Origin: Thermoanaerobaculia bacterium
GTDB lineage: Bacteria > Acidobacteriota > Thermoanaerobaculia > Multivoradales > Multivoraceae
DNA length: 64,000 nt
Reading direction: 5' to 3'
NCBI GenBank assembly: GCA_022822365.1
Contig: JAJEBV010000021.1
Span: forward strand, 93,531-157,530
The stretch's first letter is position 1; every line of letters starts with the position of its first letter. Below the pieces are notes generated by a model. It did no database searches and was not told where the DNA came from. It was given only the letters and a program-made list of their open reading frames with translations. Made by a program: the position numbers and the translations under genes. Below are positions 25,034 through 33,298 of this stretch, piece by piece.

Positions 25034-26116
25034 ATGGCCGAACCTGCATATCGTTCCGCTCAACCGGTCGACGAGGTTTCGACTCGGCCGCCGGTCGAGG
25101 CGAACAGCGGCGGCAGCCTGCGGGAAGCGCTCGACGACTTCCTGGAAATCAAGGAGTTCGTAGCGGCTCAGGAGGACGGGGACCGCGCCCTGCGCGAGCA
25201 ACCCGCGATGGTGAGTCGCTTCTACGACGTCGTCACGCGGTTCTACGAGTACGGCTGGGGCCAGTCCTTCCACTTCGCGCCACGCCGGTCCGGCGAAGGT
25301 CTCCACGCCGCGCAGCGCCGCCAGGAGGCCGGCGTGGCCAAACTCCTCCAGCTCGGGCCAGGCGTGAAGGTCGCGGATCTCGGATGCGGCGTCGGCGGGC
25401 CGCTCGTCAACATCGCGAAGACGACTGGCGCGAACGTCACGGGCCTGAATCTGAACGCGCACCAGATTTCGAGAGCCGAGCGCGCGGTACGCAAAGCGGG
25501 GCTTCAGGAAACCTGCGGCTTTCTGCTGGCGAACTTCATGGACGTACCTCTGGAAGATGGTCACTTCGACGCCGCCTACTCGTACGAAGCAATCTGCCAC
25601 GCGCCCCACAAGGACCGCTGCTTCCGGGAGTTCCATCGGCTGCTCAGGCCAGGAGGCGAGGTCGCCCTGACCGAGTGGTGCCTCACGGAGCGCTTCGATG
25701 GACAGGACCCGGTCCATCGCGACATCCGCGACCGGATCGAACTGACGAACGCCGTGCCGAACCTGCTGACGACTACCAGGCAGGTCGACGCGATGCAGGA
25801 AGCCGGTTTCGAGGTCCTTTCGGTGAGGGATCAGGCCCTCGAGAGCGACCCGGGGTGGCCGTGGTACCGGTCGCTGCAGGGACGGGACTTCTCCCTGGCC
25901 TCGCTTGCCCGGGTTCCCGCCGGCCGCTCCCTCACAGCCGCCGTTACCGGGCTGCTGGAGCGGCTTCGCATCGCCCCGTCCGGTACCGGCGAAGCGGCCC
26001 GTCTCCTGAATGTGGCAGCCGACGCGCTGGTCGAGGCCGGCGAGGCCGGCATCTTCACTCCCTGCTTCCTCGTCCACGCGCGCAAGCCGGGCGGCGACGC
26101 GTCAAGTCCTTCGTAG
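25034..26116 (+). CDS. Sterol C24-methyltransferase-like SAM methyltransferase
   Basis: A 360-residue class I methyltransferase with the features of sterol 24-C-methyltransferases. YEYGWGQSFHF (71-81) is the SMT 'region I' sterol-binding motif. DLGCGVGGP (115-123) binds SAM. YSYEAICHAP (182-191) corresponds to the SMT motif EATCHAP. LRPGGEVALTEWC and a C-terminal domain resembling the SMT C-terminal region follow. The family adds a methyl to C24 of the sterol side chain; such enzymes exist in a few bacteria. It could instead be a tocopherol- or sarcosine-type methyltransferase, but the region I motif argues against this. A Rieske oxygenase of the sterol-desaturase type lies 18 bp downstream. 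No oxidosqualene cyclase is in the window. Confidence 0.8.
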   Translation: MAEPAYRSAQPVDEVSTRPPVEANSGGSLREALDDFLEIKEFVAAQEDGDRALREQPAMVSRFYDVVTRFYEYGWGQSFHFAPRRSGEGLHAAQRRQEAGVAKLLQLGPGVKVADLGCGVGGPLVNIAKTTGANVTGLNLNAHQISRAERAVRKAGLQETCGFLLANFMDVPLEDGHFDAAYSYEAICHAPHKDRCFREFHRLLRPGGEVALTEWCLTERFDGQDPVHRDIRDRIELTNAVPNLLTTTRQVDAMQEAGFEVLSVRDQALESDPGWPWYRSLQGRDFSLASLARVPAGRSLTAAVTGLLERLRIAPSGTGEAARLLNVAADALVEAGEAGIFTPCFLVHARKPGGDASSPS

Positions 26117-26134
26117 CGACTTCGAGGGGCTCCA

Positions 26135-27280
26135 ATGGGCTCAGGGACTCGCCGTTCGACTCACCGCGAACCGCCGACATCGGACGACGCGCGTCTCGCC
26201 AGCTATCCCCACCCCTACCCGGACGGCTGGTACCGGCTGATGACTTCGAAGTCACTAAGGCCGGGACAGGTCCGCTACCTCGAGTGTCTCGGCCGCGCGG
26301 TGGTCGTCTGGCGAAGCGAAGATGGCGAAGACGTACACGCCATGCAGGCGTTCTGCCCCCACCTGGGCGCCAACCTCCGGCATGGCCGCGTCCGCGAGAA
26401 CCGCATCGAGTGTCCCTTCCACAACTGGCAGTTCACGGGGGACGGACGGCCGGCCTGCGTGCCCTACAGCGACACGGCGCCGACCCGCGTCGCGGCCGAG
26501 AGCTTCCCGGTACAGGACGTGCATGGGCAGATCTTCATGTATCACCGCAGCGACGGCGCCAGGCAGCAGGCCGGCGACGAAGTGCCGTACCCGGTTCCCC
26601 GCATCCCGGAAGTCGACGATGGCAGCTTCGCCTACCGCGGGCACTACGATGCCGGCCGCGTACAGATGCACATCATCGAGTTCGTCGAGAACGCCGCCGA
26701 CTTTGCCCACTTCATGTACATCCATGAGCAGATGAACCTTCCGTGGACCGGGATTCCGGTGCCCGGCATCAAGATCGAACACACGCCCGGCGTGGAGTTC
26801 CCCGAGGACCGGCCGTGGACGATGGACTTCCTCGACGAGGCCGTGCTCAAGTTCCGTGGCCGTCCTCTCGAGCGGACACGGACAAAGGCGCGGGCCACGT
26901 TCACGGGCGCGGCCAGCATCGTGAACTTCAGGTTCTTCATTCCCGACGCCGGAGAGATCGACCTGTGCCAGACGCACCTGCCGGTCGGGCCGCTCGAGCA
27001 ACAGGTCGACTTTCACTGGTTCGCCGATCGAACGCTCTCGCGCCTTCTGGTCTGGTACGTCGTCGGGAACTGGATCGCCCAGTGGCGCCACGACATCGAG
27101 ATCTGGGAGAACAAGGCCTACATCGAGCACCCGACGCTCTGCCGCGACGACGGGCCCGTCGTTCGGATGCGGCGCTGGTACCGGCAGTTCCTCCCGGACG
27201 CGCAGCCGGCGGCGGGGTCGCCGCCGGAAGCGCCGCCCGAACGGGCCGAACGCAGGCTGGTCGGAGTGGCGTCCAACTGA
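26135..27280 (+). CDS. Rieske non-haem iron oxygenase, Neverland/DAF-36-like
   Basis: 381 residues. The N-terminal Rieske [2Fe-2S] domain has C74-P-H76 and C93-P-F-H96 (FCPHLGAN ... CPFHNW). The catalytic domain has the mononuclear iron site around ENAADFAHFMYIH (H192, H197, with D189 bridging). The C-terminus (DIEIWENKAYIEHPTL ... DGPVVRMRRWYRQF) resembles cholesterol 7-desaturases of the Neverland/DAF-36 group and bacterial sterol-modifying Rieske proteins. Coupled with a sterol-methyltransferase-like gene directly upstream, a role in sterol nucleus desaturation or oxidation is the best hypothesis; other aromatic or steroid substrates remain possible. GAGGGG precedes ATG 26135. No reductase partner is adjacent. 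Confidence 0.8.
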   Translation: MGSGTRRSTHREPPTSDDARLASYPHPYPDGWYRLMTSKSLRPGQVRYLECLGRAVVVWRSEDGEDVHAMQAFCPHLGANLRHGRVRENRIECPFHNWQFTGDGRPACVPYSDTAPTRVAAESFPVQDVHGQIFMYHRSDGARQQAGDEVPYPVPRIPEVDDGSFAYRGHYDAGRVQMHIIEFVENAADFAHFMYIHEQMNLPWTGIPVPGIKIEHTPGVEFPEDRPWTMDFLDEAVLKFRGRPLERTRTKARATFTGAASIVNFRFFIPDAGEIDLCQTHLPVGPLEQQVDFHWFADRTLSRLLVWYVVGNWIAQWRHDIEIWENKAYIEHPTLCRDDGPVVRMRRWYRQFLPDAQPAAGSPPEAPPERAERRLVGVASN

Positions 27281-27282
27281 AC

Positions 27283-28407
27283 GTGCCACGTTCCCTCACA
27301 TGGGCCTGCGTCCTGCTGGCCGCACTGGCCGCGCCGGCGCCGGCAGCCGACACGGAGTCGAACCCCGTCGTCCGCATCGAGCGCTGGATCGAGGGCGGCG
27401 CCCGGGTCGACTGGTCCCGTCAGGGCGAGTGGCTGGCGTACGACAAGGCGGGCGAGGACGGCCGGTACGACGTCTACGTGACGTCCACCGACCGGCTCGC
27501 GGAACGCTGCCTGACCTGCGACATGTACGCCCTGCGCAAGGACAACGCCCTCAATCCGGTGTGGCATCCGTCCGGGGAACGGCTGGTCGTGCAGGTCCAG
27601 AGCCGGCCGAAGCGGCTCAAGTTCGTCGCCGACCCCCTGCAGCTCCTGACCGCCGACCGAGCGGTGCACAGCGAGCTCTACCTCATCGACAGGAAGGGTA
27701 CGGACTTCGCCCTCCTGACCCGGTTCGGCGACAACGGCACCGCGGCGCTCGACCCCCATTTCTCGTACGACGGTGCGCGGCTGCTGTGGAGTGAACGGAC
27801 GAAGGCCCGCAAGGGCCATTACGGCGCCTGGCAGTTGCGAAGCGCCGAGCTGCGCATCAACCGCGCCGGCATCCCGAGGCTGCGGAAGATCCGGTCCTAC
27901 GCCCCGCCGGTCGACGCCCTGATCGTCCCCCAGGGCTACACCCCTGACGACCAGGGCGCCCTGGTCGCGGCGAACTTCGAGCCGGAGCAGTCACCCGACA
28001 CGCTCGACCTCTACCGGCTGCGCTTCGATGGCGGCGAGCCCGAGCGCCTCACCCACTCCCGCGGCGGCGCCGAGGAATACGCCCGCCTGGCGCCGACCGG
28101 CCGCCACGTCGCCTACACGTCGAACGCCGAGATCCGCGGCACCGAACCCGACCAGACGGTGCCGCCGACCGCCCGCCGCGAACTCTGGCTGATGGACGCC
28201 GACGGCTCGAACAAGCGGCGGCTGACCTACTTCAACGACCCGACCTCGGACCACAGCCTGGGCCACACCTATGTCGGCGACCTGACCTGGAGCCCGCGCG
28301 GTGACCAGATTGCCGTCCACGTGCTCTGGGGCTCCCGAAACGGCGACCGGCCGCGGGAGGCGGTGTACCGTATCGACCTCGACCCGTCGTTCCGGCGCCA
28401 GGTCTGA
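27283..28407 (+). CDS. Exported TolB/PD40-type beta-propeller protein
   Basis: A 374-residue secreted protein beginning at GTG 27283, 2 bp after the Rieske stop. The signal peptide is VPRSLTWACVLLAALAAPAPAAD. The mature part consists of PD40/WD40-like blades (HPSGERLVVQ, DPHFSYDGARLLW, LAPTGRHVAYTSN, LTWSPRGDQIAVHV), as in TolB propellers and the N-termini of prolyl oligopeptidases, but no peptidase domain follows. It contains an unusual cysteine pair (ERCLTCDMY). Propellers of this type usually scaffold or bind partners. Its position inside the operon suggests a periplasmic role related to the amidohydrolases downstream. Confidence 0.75.
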   Translation: MPRSLTWACVLLAALAAPAPAADTESNPVVRIERWIEGGARVDWSRQGEWLAYDKAGEDGRYDVYVTSTDRLAERCLTCDMYALRKDNALNPVWHPSGERLVVQVQSRPKRLKFVADPLQLLTADRAVHSELYLIDRKGTDFALLTRFGDNGTAALDPHFSYDGARLLWSERTKARKGHYGAWQLRSAELRINRAGIPRLRKIRSYAPPVDALIVPQGYTPDDQGALVAANFEPEQSPDTLDLYRLRFDGGEPERLTHSRGGAEEYARLAPTGRHVAYTSNAEIRGTEPDQTVPPTARRELWLMDADGSNKRRLTYFNDPTSDHSLGHTYVGDLTWSPRGDQIAVHVLWGSRNGDRPREAVYRIDLDPSFRRQV

Positions 28408-28426
28408 CCCAACTCGAGGAACCCGT

Positions 28427-29782
28427 ATGAGAAAACACCTGGCCACGTTCCTGTTCGCGGTTGCACTGCCGGTACTCCTTGCCGTCGTGCCCGCCGCGGC
28501 ACAGGACGACCCCCACGTCTTCCGCGGCGCGCTGGTGCTGCCGATCAGCGGTCCGCCGATCGACGGCGGTATCCTGGTGGTCCAGAACGGCAGGATCACG
28601 GCGGTCGGCGGACCCGACACGAGCACGCCCCGCGGCGCGGTCGAACACGACGTCAGCGGCAAGGTGCTGATGCCCGGCCTCGTCGACACCCACTCCCACA
28701 TCGGCTCGGTCTCCGGCGGAGATCGATCCGCGCCGCTCCACCCGGACGTACGCAATCTGGATTCGATCGACGTCAGGTCGGACAGCATCTGGCGCGCCCG
28801 ATCCGGCGGCATCACGACGGTGAACATCATGTCGGGCTCCGGCCATCTCATGTCCGGACAGACCGCCTACGTCAAGCTCCGGGACGGCGCCCGCACGATC
28901 GAGGACTGGCTCTACTGCGACGATCCCCTGAACGGCATCTGCGGCGGCATGAAGATGGCGAACGGCACGAACTCGATCGGCTCGCCGCCCTTCCCCGGCA
29001 CCCGCGCCAAGTCCGCGGCCCTGATCCGCAACCTCTACCACGAGGCCGTGGAGTACCGCGAGAAGATGGCTGCCGCCGAGGCCGAGGCGGAAGAGAACGG
29101 CGAGGACGGCGGCGAGCCGGCGAAGCGCGATCTGCGCATGGAAGCGCTGGCCCAGGTGCTGGCTGGCGACCGGATCGTCCAGCATCACACGCACCGCCAC
29201 AACGACATCGCCACCGTCCTGCGGCTAAAGGAGGAGTTCGGGTTCCGGGTCGTCGTCCAGCACGGCACCGAGTCCTGGAAGGTCGCCGAGGAACTCGCCG
29301 CCGCCGATGTGCCCGTGTCCATCACCTGGATCGACGCGCCGGGAGGCAAGGAGGAGACGATCGACTGGAACATGGAGATGGGCGCGATCCTGGAGCGCGC
29401 CGGCGTGGACGTGAGCTTCAACACGGACGACTCGGTGACCGATTCGCGCCTCCTCATGCGGGCCGCGGCGATCGCGGTCCGCTACGGCATGTCGCGCGAC
29501 AAGGCGATCGAGGGGCTGACTCTGGCGCCGGCGCGGGCGCTCGGCCTCGAGGACCGGATCGGCTCGCTCGAAGCCGGCAAGGACGCCGACTTCGTCATCC
29601 TCTCCGGCGATCCGCTCAGCGCCTACACGAAGGTCGAGCAGACCTGGGTCGAGGGGACGATGATCTACGACCGGGCCAACCCCGACCACCGCAAGTACGC
29701 GGTCGGCGGCTACAAGGTCTACAACATGACCGCCCACGAAGACCACATGATCCAGCAGTTGCTCGAGGGAGAGACACGATGA
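28427..29782 (+). CDS. Exported amidohydrolase, imidazolonepropionase-like
   Basis: A 451-residue metal-dependent hydrolase with a signal peptide (MRKHLATFLFAVALPVLL ... AAAQ). The amidohydrolase metal site is complete: DTHSHIG (H89, H91), histidines in IVQHHTHRHND and VVVQHGTES, and the aspartate in SFNTDDSV. The start ATG 28427 has GAGGA upstream. It resembles the many exported imidazolonepropionase-like amidohydrolases of uncertain substrate. It ends in ATGA with the next gene, which is a paralogue lacking the metal site, so the two may form a heteromeric pair. Confidence 0.88.
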   Translation: MRKHLATFLFAVALPVLLAVVPAAAQDDPHVFRGALVLPISGPPIDGGILVVQNGRITAVGGPDTSTPRGAVEHDVSGKVLMPGLVDTHSHIGSVSGGDRSAPLHPDVRNLDSIDVRSDSIWRARSGGITTVNIMSGSGHLMSGQTAYVKLRDGARTIEDWLYCDDPLNGICGGMKMANGTNSIGSPPFPGTRAKSAALIRNLYHEAVEYREKMAAAEAEAEENGEDGGEPAKRDLRMEALAQVLAGDRIVQHHTHRHNDIATVLRLKEEFGFRVVVQHGTESWKVAEELAAADVPVSITWIDAPGGKEETIDWNMEMGAILERAGVDVSFNTDDSVTDSRLLMRAAAIAVRYGMSRDKAIEGLTLAPARALGLEDRIGSLEAGKDADFVILSGDPLSAYTKVEQTWVEGTMIYDRANPDHRKYAVGGYKVYNMTAHEDHMIQQLLEGETR

Positions 29783-31125
29783 CGGCAAGAAACCCCGACG
29801 TCTTCCCCAAGGGCGACCGGCCCGGCAGCCGCGCACGGTGCCTCGGCACCGCCTCCTTCTTCGCAGGTCTGGTTGCTCTGGCCGCCATCCCGGCCGCGGC
29901 CCAGGTCGCGGTCCGGGCCGGCACCCTCCACACCGTGTCCGGCGCGCCGATTGAGAACGCGGTGGTCATCGCCGGCGCCGACGGCAGGATCGAATGGGTC
30001 GGCCCCGCGGCCGACGCGAACATCCCGGACGGCGTGGACGTCCTCAAAGCCGCGGTCGTGACGCCGGGACTCGTCGACGCCCGCTCGGTCGTCGGCCTGT
30101 CCGGCGCGCTGAACAGCAACGTCGGCCCGGTGCGCGACCAGGACCAGCTCGAACGGTCCTCGCCGCTCCAGCCCGACCTGCGGGCCATCGACGCCTACGA
30201 CGCGAACGAGACCCTGGTCGAGTGGGTCCGCTCGTACGGGGTCACGACCCTGCACACGGGCCACGGGCCCGGAGCCCTCGTCAGCGGCCAGACGATGATT
30301 GCCAAGACCAGGGGCCGCAACGTCGAGCAGGCCACGTTGATGCCGGTGCGGATGCTGGCCGCCACGCTCGGCAACGCGGTCTCCTCGAACTTCCAGTCGC
30401 CGGGCACGTCGGCGAAGGGGATCGCGATGCTGCGAAGCGCCCTTCACGGCGCCCAGTCCTACCTCGACCAGGTGCGGAAGGCCGAGGAGGCCGATGCCGA
30501 CGGGAACGGTGGAAGCGATGGCGACGGCAACGGCGAAGGGGACGATGACGCCAAGCCGGCGCCCCAGCCACCGCCCCGAGACCTCTCCAAGGAAGCGCTC
30601 GGCCAGGTGCTCAGTGGCGAACTCTCCCTGCTGGTGACCGCGAACACGGTCGCCGAGATGGCCTCGGCCCTCCGCCTGCAGCAGGAGTTCGGCTTCAACC
30701 TCGTGCTCGACAGCGCCGCCGAGTCCTACCTGTTGCTCGACGAGATCCGCGAGGCCGGCGTGCCGGTCCTGCTCCACCCCACGATGAGCCGGGTCCGCAA
30801 CGGCTCCTACGAGACCGCCGGCCAGCTCGCCGACGCAGGCATCCCGTTCGCGATCCAGACCGGTTTCGAGGGCTACGTTCCGAAGACCCGCGTCCTGCTC
30901 TGGGAGGCAGCCATCGCCGCCGCCAACGGCCTCGGCATGGAGCGTGCCCTCGAAGCGATCACCCTCAGCCCGGCCCGCATCCTCGGCATCGACGACCGCG
31001 TCGGCTCGATCGAGGTCGGCAAGGACGCCGACCTCGCCCTCTTCGACGGCGACCCGTTCGAGTACACGAGCCACATCTGCGGCGTGATCATCGAGTCGGA
31101 GGTGTTGTCAACGGAGTGCCGCTAA
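29779..31125 (+). CDS. Amidohydrolase paralogue without metal ligands (putative pseudoenzyme)
   Basis: 448 residues clearly homologous to the preceding protein (SGQTMIAKTRGRN vs SGQTAYVKLRDGA; SPARILGIDDRVGSIEVGKDADL vs the equivalent C-terminus), but every metal ligand is replaced. The HxH motif is ARSVV (R102, V104), the HTHRH region reads TANTV, VQHGTES reads LDSAAES and the catalytic TDDS is TGFEG. The protein keeps a signal peptide and the complete barrel, so this is substitution and not decay. An acidic glycine-rich low-complexity insert (DADGNGGSDGDGNGEGDDD) lies mid-protein. It overlaps the upstream gene by ATGA. A non-catalytic partner or binding protein is the likely role. Confidence 0.85.
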   Translation: MTARNPDVFPKGDRPGSRARCLGTASFFAGLVALAAIPAAAQVAVRAGTLHTVSGAPIENAVVIAGADGRIEWVGPAADANIPDGVDVLKAAVVTPGLVDARSVVGLSGALNSNVGPVRDQDQLERSSPLQPDLRAIDAYDANETLVEWVRSYGVTTLHTGHGPGALVSGQTMIAKTRGRNVEQATLMPVRMLAATLGNAVSSNFQSPGTSAKGIAMLRSALHGAQSYLDQVRKAEEADADGNGGSDGDGNGEGDDDAKPAPQPPPRDLSKEALGQVLSGELSLLVTANTVAEMASALRLQQEFGFNLVLDSAAESYLLLDEIREAGVPVLLHPTMSRVRNGSYETAGQLADAGIPFAIQTGFEGYVPKTRVLLWEAAIAAANGLGMERALEAITLSPARILGIDDRVGSIEVGKDADLALFDGDPFEYTSHICGVIIESEVLSTECR

Positions 31126-31838
31126 TGGAAACACACGACACGTCGACCGACAAAAGACTCGGCGGCTATTCGCTGCTGTTCGGAACCGTGGCGGTGGCTC
31201 TCGCCTACGCATTCTCGCCCGGCCGCGGCATGGTGGATACCGTCTCCAGCACCAGCCTCGCCGACCTGACGATGGCGATGGCGCGCAACGCCACCCTGTC
31301 TTACGCGGTAGCGGTCGTACTTGTTCTGGGCGCCCTGGCCATGCTGAACGGCATCGTCACCTTGCGGAGGTATGCCGCTCCCGTGCCGCGGCTCGGCCTG
31401 CTCGGGATGGCGGTCGGTTCCTTCCTGCAGATGGTGATGCGAGGGTTCGACTACATGCTCGTCGGCATGGGCGAGGCGGCGCTGGGGCCCGACCCGGAGC
31501 AGTCGGCGCAATGGCTGGCGTCGGCGCTCGACATGCAGCGCACGGTGTGGGGCCTGCACTTCACGGGCAGCGTCGCGGGTTACGCCGGGATGGCGATTCT
31601 GGCCTTCGGTCTCATGTCCCGACCGGAGCCGCTGCGCCTGCCGCCGGTGCTGAACGGCATCGTCGCGCTGCTGGCCCTGGGCTCGCTGGTGCTGTTCATC
31701 GCCGCCTGGCATTCGAACGACCTGGAAGAGACACTCGCTCCGGTGTTCGGGTTGATGTCCGCCAGCGGCATCGTCTACATGGCCCTCCTGGGGTGGCGAC
31801 TGGCGGTGTCCGGGGCAGGCGAGCCGGCCACCGACTGA
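31125..31838 (+). CDS. Small polytopic membrane protein, function unknown
   Basis: A 237-residue protein with about six predicted membrane helices (YSLLFGTVAVALAYAF, LSYAVAVVLVLGALAML, LLGMAVGSFLQMVM, GYAGMAILAFGLM, GIVALLALGSLVLFIAAW, GIVYMALLGW). I do not recognise the family. ATG 31125 shares its A with the TAA of the upstream amidohydrolase (TAATG), with GGAG 9 bp upstream, so it is translationally coupled and is probably the last gene of the sterol-methyltransferase/Rieske operon. Its job may be transport or anchoring of the exported proteins, but nothing in the sequence proves it. Confidence 0.7.
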   Translation: METHDTSTDKRLGGYSLLFGTVAVALAYAFSPGRGMVDTVSSTSLADLTMAMARNATLSYAVAVVLVLGALAMLNGIVTLRRYAAPVPRLGLLGMAVGSFLQMVMRGFDYMLVGMGEAALGPDPEQSAQWLASALDMQRTVWGLHFTGSVAGYAGMAILAFGLMSRPEPLRLPPVLNGIVALLALGSLVLFIAAWHSNDLEETLAPVFGLMSASGIVYMALLGWRLAVSGAGEPATD

Positions 31839-31900
31839 GCCGCGGTCGCAAATCGGCAGGACGACTGCCGCTTTGCGACGCAAACCGGCGGTAGCGCCGG

Positions 31901-33298
31901 CTACTCGGCGGGCTGCGGGAACTCCGGCAACCCGCGCTCGAGCCACACGCCCGCCTGCATCACGCGGTCGATCCGCCTCGTGTTGCGGATGTCGCCCAGG
32001 GGGTCGGCGGAGAGCAGAAGCAGGTCCGCCGCCATGCCCTCGGCGACCGAGCCGAAGTCGGGGTCATCGGTGAGTTCCGCGGCCGCGGCCGCGCCGGCGG
32101 CGGCCAGGGCCTGAAGCGGGGTCAGGCCGCCGTCATCGACCAGGGCTTCCAGCTCGTGGTGGGTTCCCCAGCCGTAGGCGATGTTGCCGGCGCCGCTGTC
32201 GGAGCCGAGAGTGATCACGACACCCGCCTCGTGCATCCGGCGGATGAACTTCGCCATGTAGTCGAAGGCGACGCGGCGCTTCGCAGTGTTCTCACTGGCC
32301 AGCATGGCGGCCCGGTTCTCCGGGTCGAGCAGCCGCTCGAGCGCGGGCGGCTGGATACCCGCGCGGAACTCCTCGTCGTCGAGCAGCTCCGGGTGCTCGG
32401 CGACCCACCAGAAGGTCTTGGCCTGGCCTAACGCCGGCGCGAAGGTGAGCCCGTTCTCCTGGGCAATGGCAACGAAGTCGTCGCCGACCTCTCCATCGCG
32501 CACGCCGTGGATGAAGGAACGAACGCCGGCGTCGACGAGTTGCCAGACGTCGTCCTCGAAGAAGATGTGCGCCGAGACGGGGATGCCGTGCCGCGCCGCC
32601 TCATTGGCAATGGCGGCACGGATCCCGGGCTCGATCTTCGGCCGCGTGTCGAGGAAGGTGTCGACCCACATCTTGATCAGGTCGACTTCCTGGGCGGCGA
32701 GGTCGCGCACCATCTCGCGCGCCTCCTCTTCGGTGGCCGGACCCAGCTTGCCCGGCGGGAAGCCCTCGGGGTGCGAGAAACCGACCCCGGCGGTGAAGAT
32801 GCGCGGCGCCGCGACGTTGCCGGCCCGGGCATCGGCGATCATCGCGGGCGTCTGGCCGTGGTCGGAACCGAGGCTGCGGACGGTCAGCACGCCGGCGTGG
32901 AGCTGCAGGCCCCACGACCACTCCTCGAGTCCGTCGCGGTAGTGGTTGTGGACGTCGACGAGGCCGGGAATCAGGAACTTGCCGGCGGCGTCGATGACTT
33001 CTCCGCCTTCGGGCACCGGGACGTCCTGGCGTGAACCGGCGCGTTCGATCCGGTCGCCGCGGACGATGACGACCGCGTCCTCGACCGGCGGCGCGCCGGT
33101 GCCGTCGATCAGCGTGGCGCCGGCGATCGTGATCGTGCCGGCGCCGTCGATGGCTGGTTCTTCGGGGGCGCAGGCGACAAGGGCGGTGGCCAGTGCGAAG
33201 GCAGTCGCGGGAAGGCGGAGCGGAACCGGATGCCGGCGAGGGCGCCGGCGCATCCAGTGCCGGCCAGAGCTCCGGCGCACCGACAGCCGCGACTTCAT
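31901..33298 (-). CDS. Lipoprotein amidohydrolase
   Basis: A 465-residue amidohydrolase with a lipoprotein signal (ATALVACAPEE; lipobox-like VAC). Metal-site residues are intact: DVHNHY near residue 115, the carboxylated-lysine candidate in VDLIKMW, PVSAHIFF, SFIHGVRD and TLGSDSG. It is related to the other exported amidohydrolases here but is on the opposite strand. ATG 33298 overlaps the TGA of the GH43-like gene (ATGA), which fixes this start in spite of a long basic n-region; an in-frame ATG at 33253 is the alternative. The substrate is unknown. Confidence 0.87.
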   Translation of the reverse strand: MKSRLSVRRSSGRHWMRRRPRRHPVPLRLPATAFALATALVACAPEEPAIDGAGTITIAGATLIDGTGAPPVEDAVVIVRGDRIERAGSRQDVPVPEGGEVIDAAGKFLIPGLVDVHNHYRDGLEEWSWGLQLHAGVLTVRSLGSDHGQTPAMIADARAGNVAAPRIFTAGVGFSHPEGFPPGKLGPATEEEAREMVRDLAAQEVDLIKMWVDTFLDTRPKIEPGIRAAIANEAARHGIPVSAHIFFEDDVWQLVDAGVRSFIHGVRDGEVGDDFVAIAQENGLTFAPALGQAKTFWWVAEHPELLDDEEFRAGIQPPALERLLDPENRAAMLASENTAKRRVAFDYMAKFIRRMHEAGVVITLGSDSGAGNIAYGWGTHHELEALVDDGGLTPLQALAAAGAAAAAELTDDPDFGSVAEGMAADLLLLSADPLGDIRNTRRIDRVMQAGVWLERGLPEFPQPAE

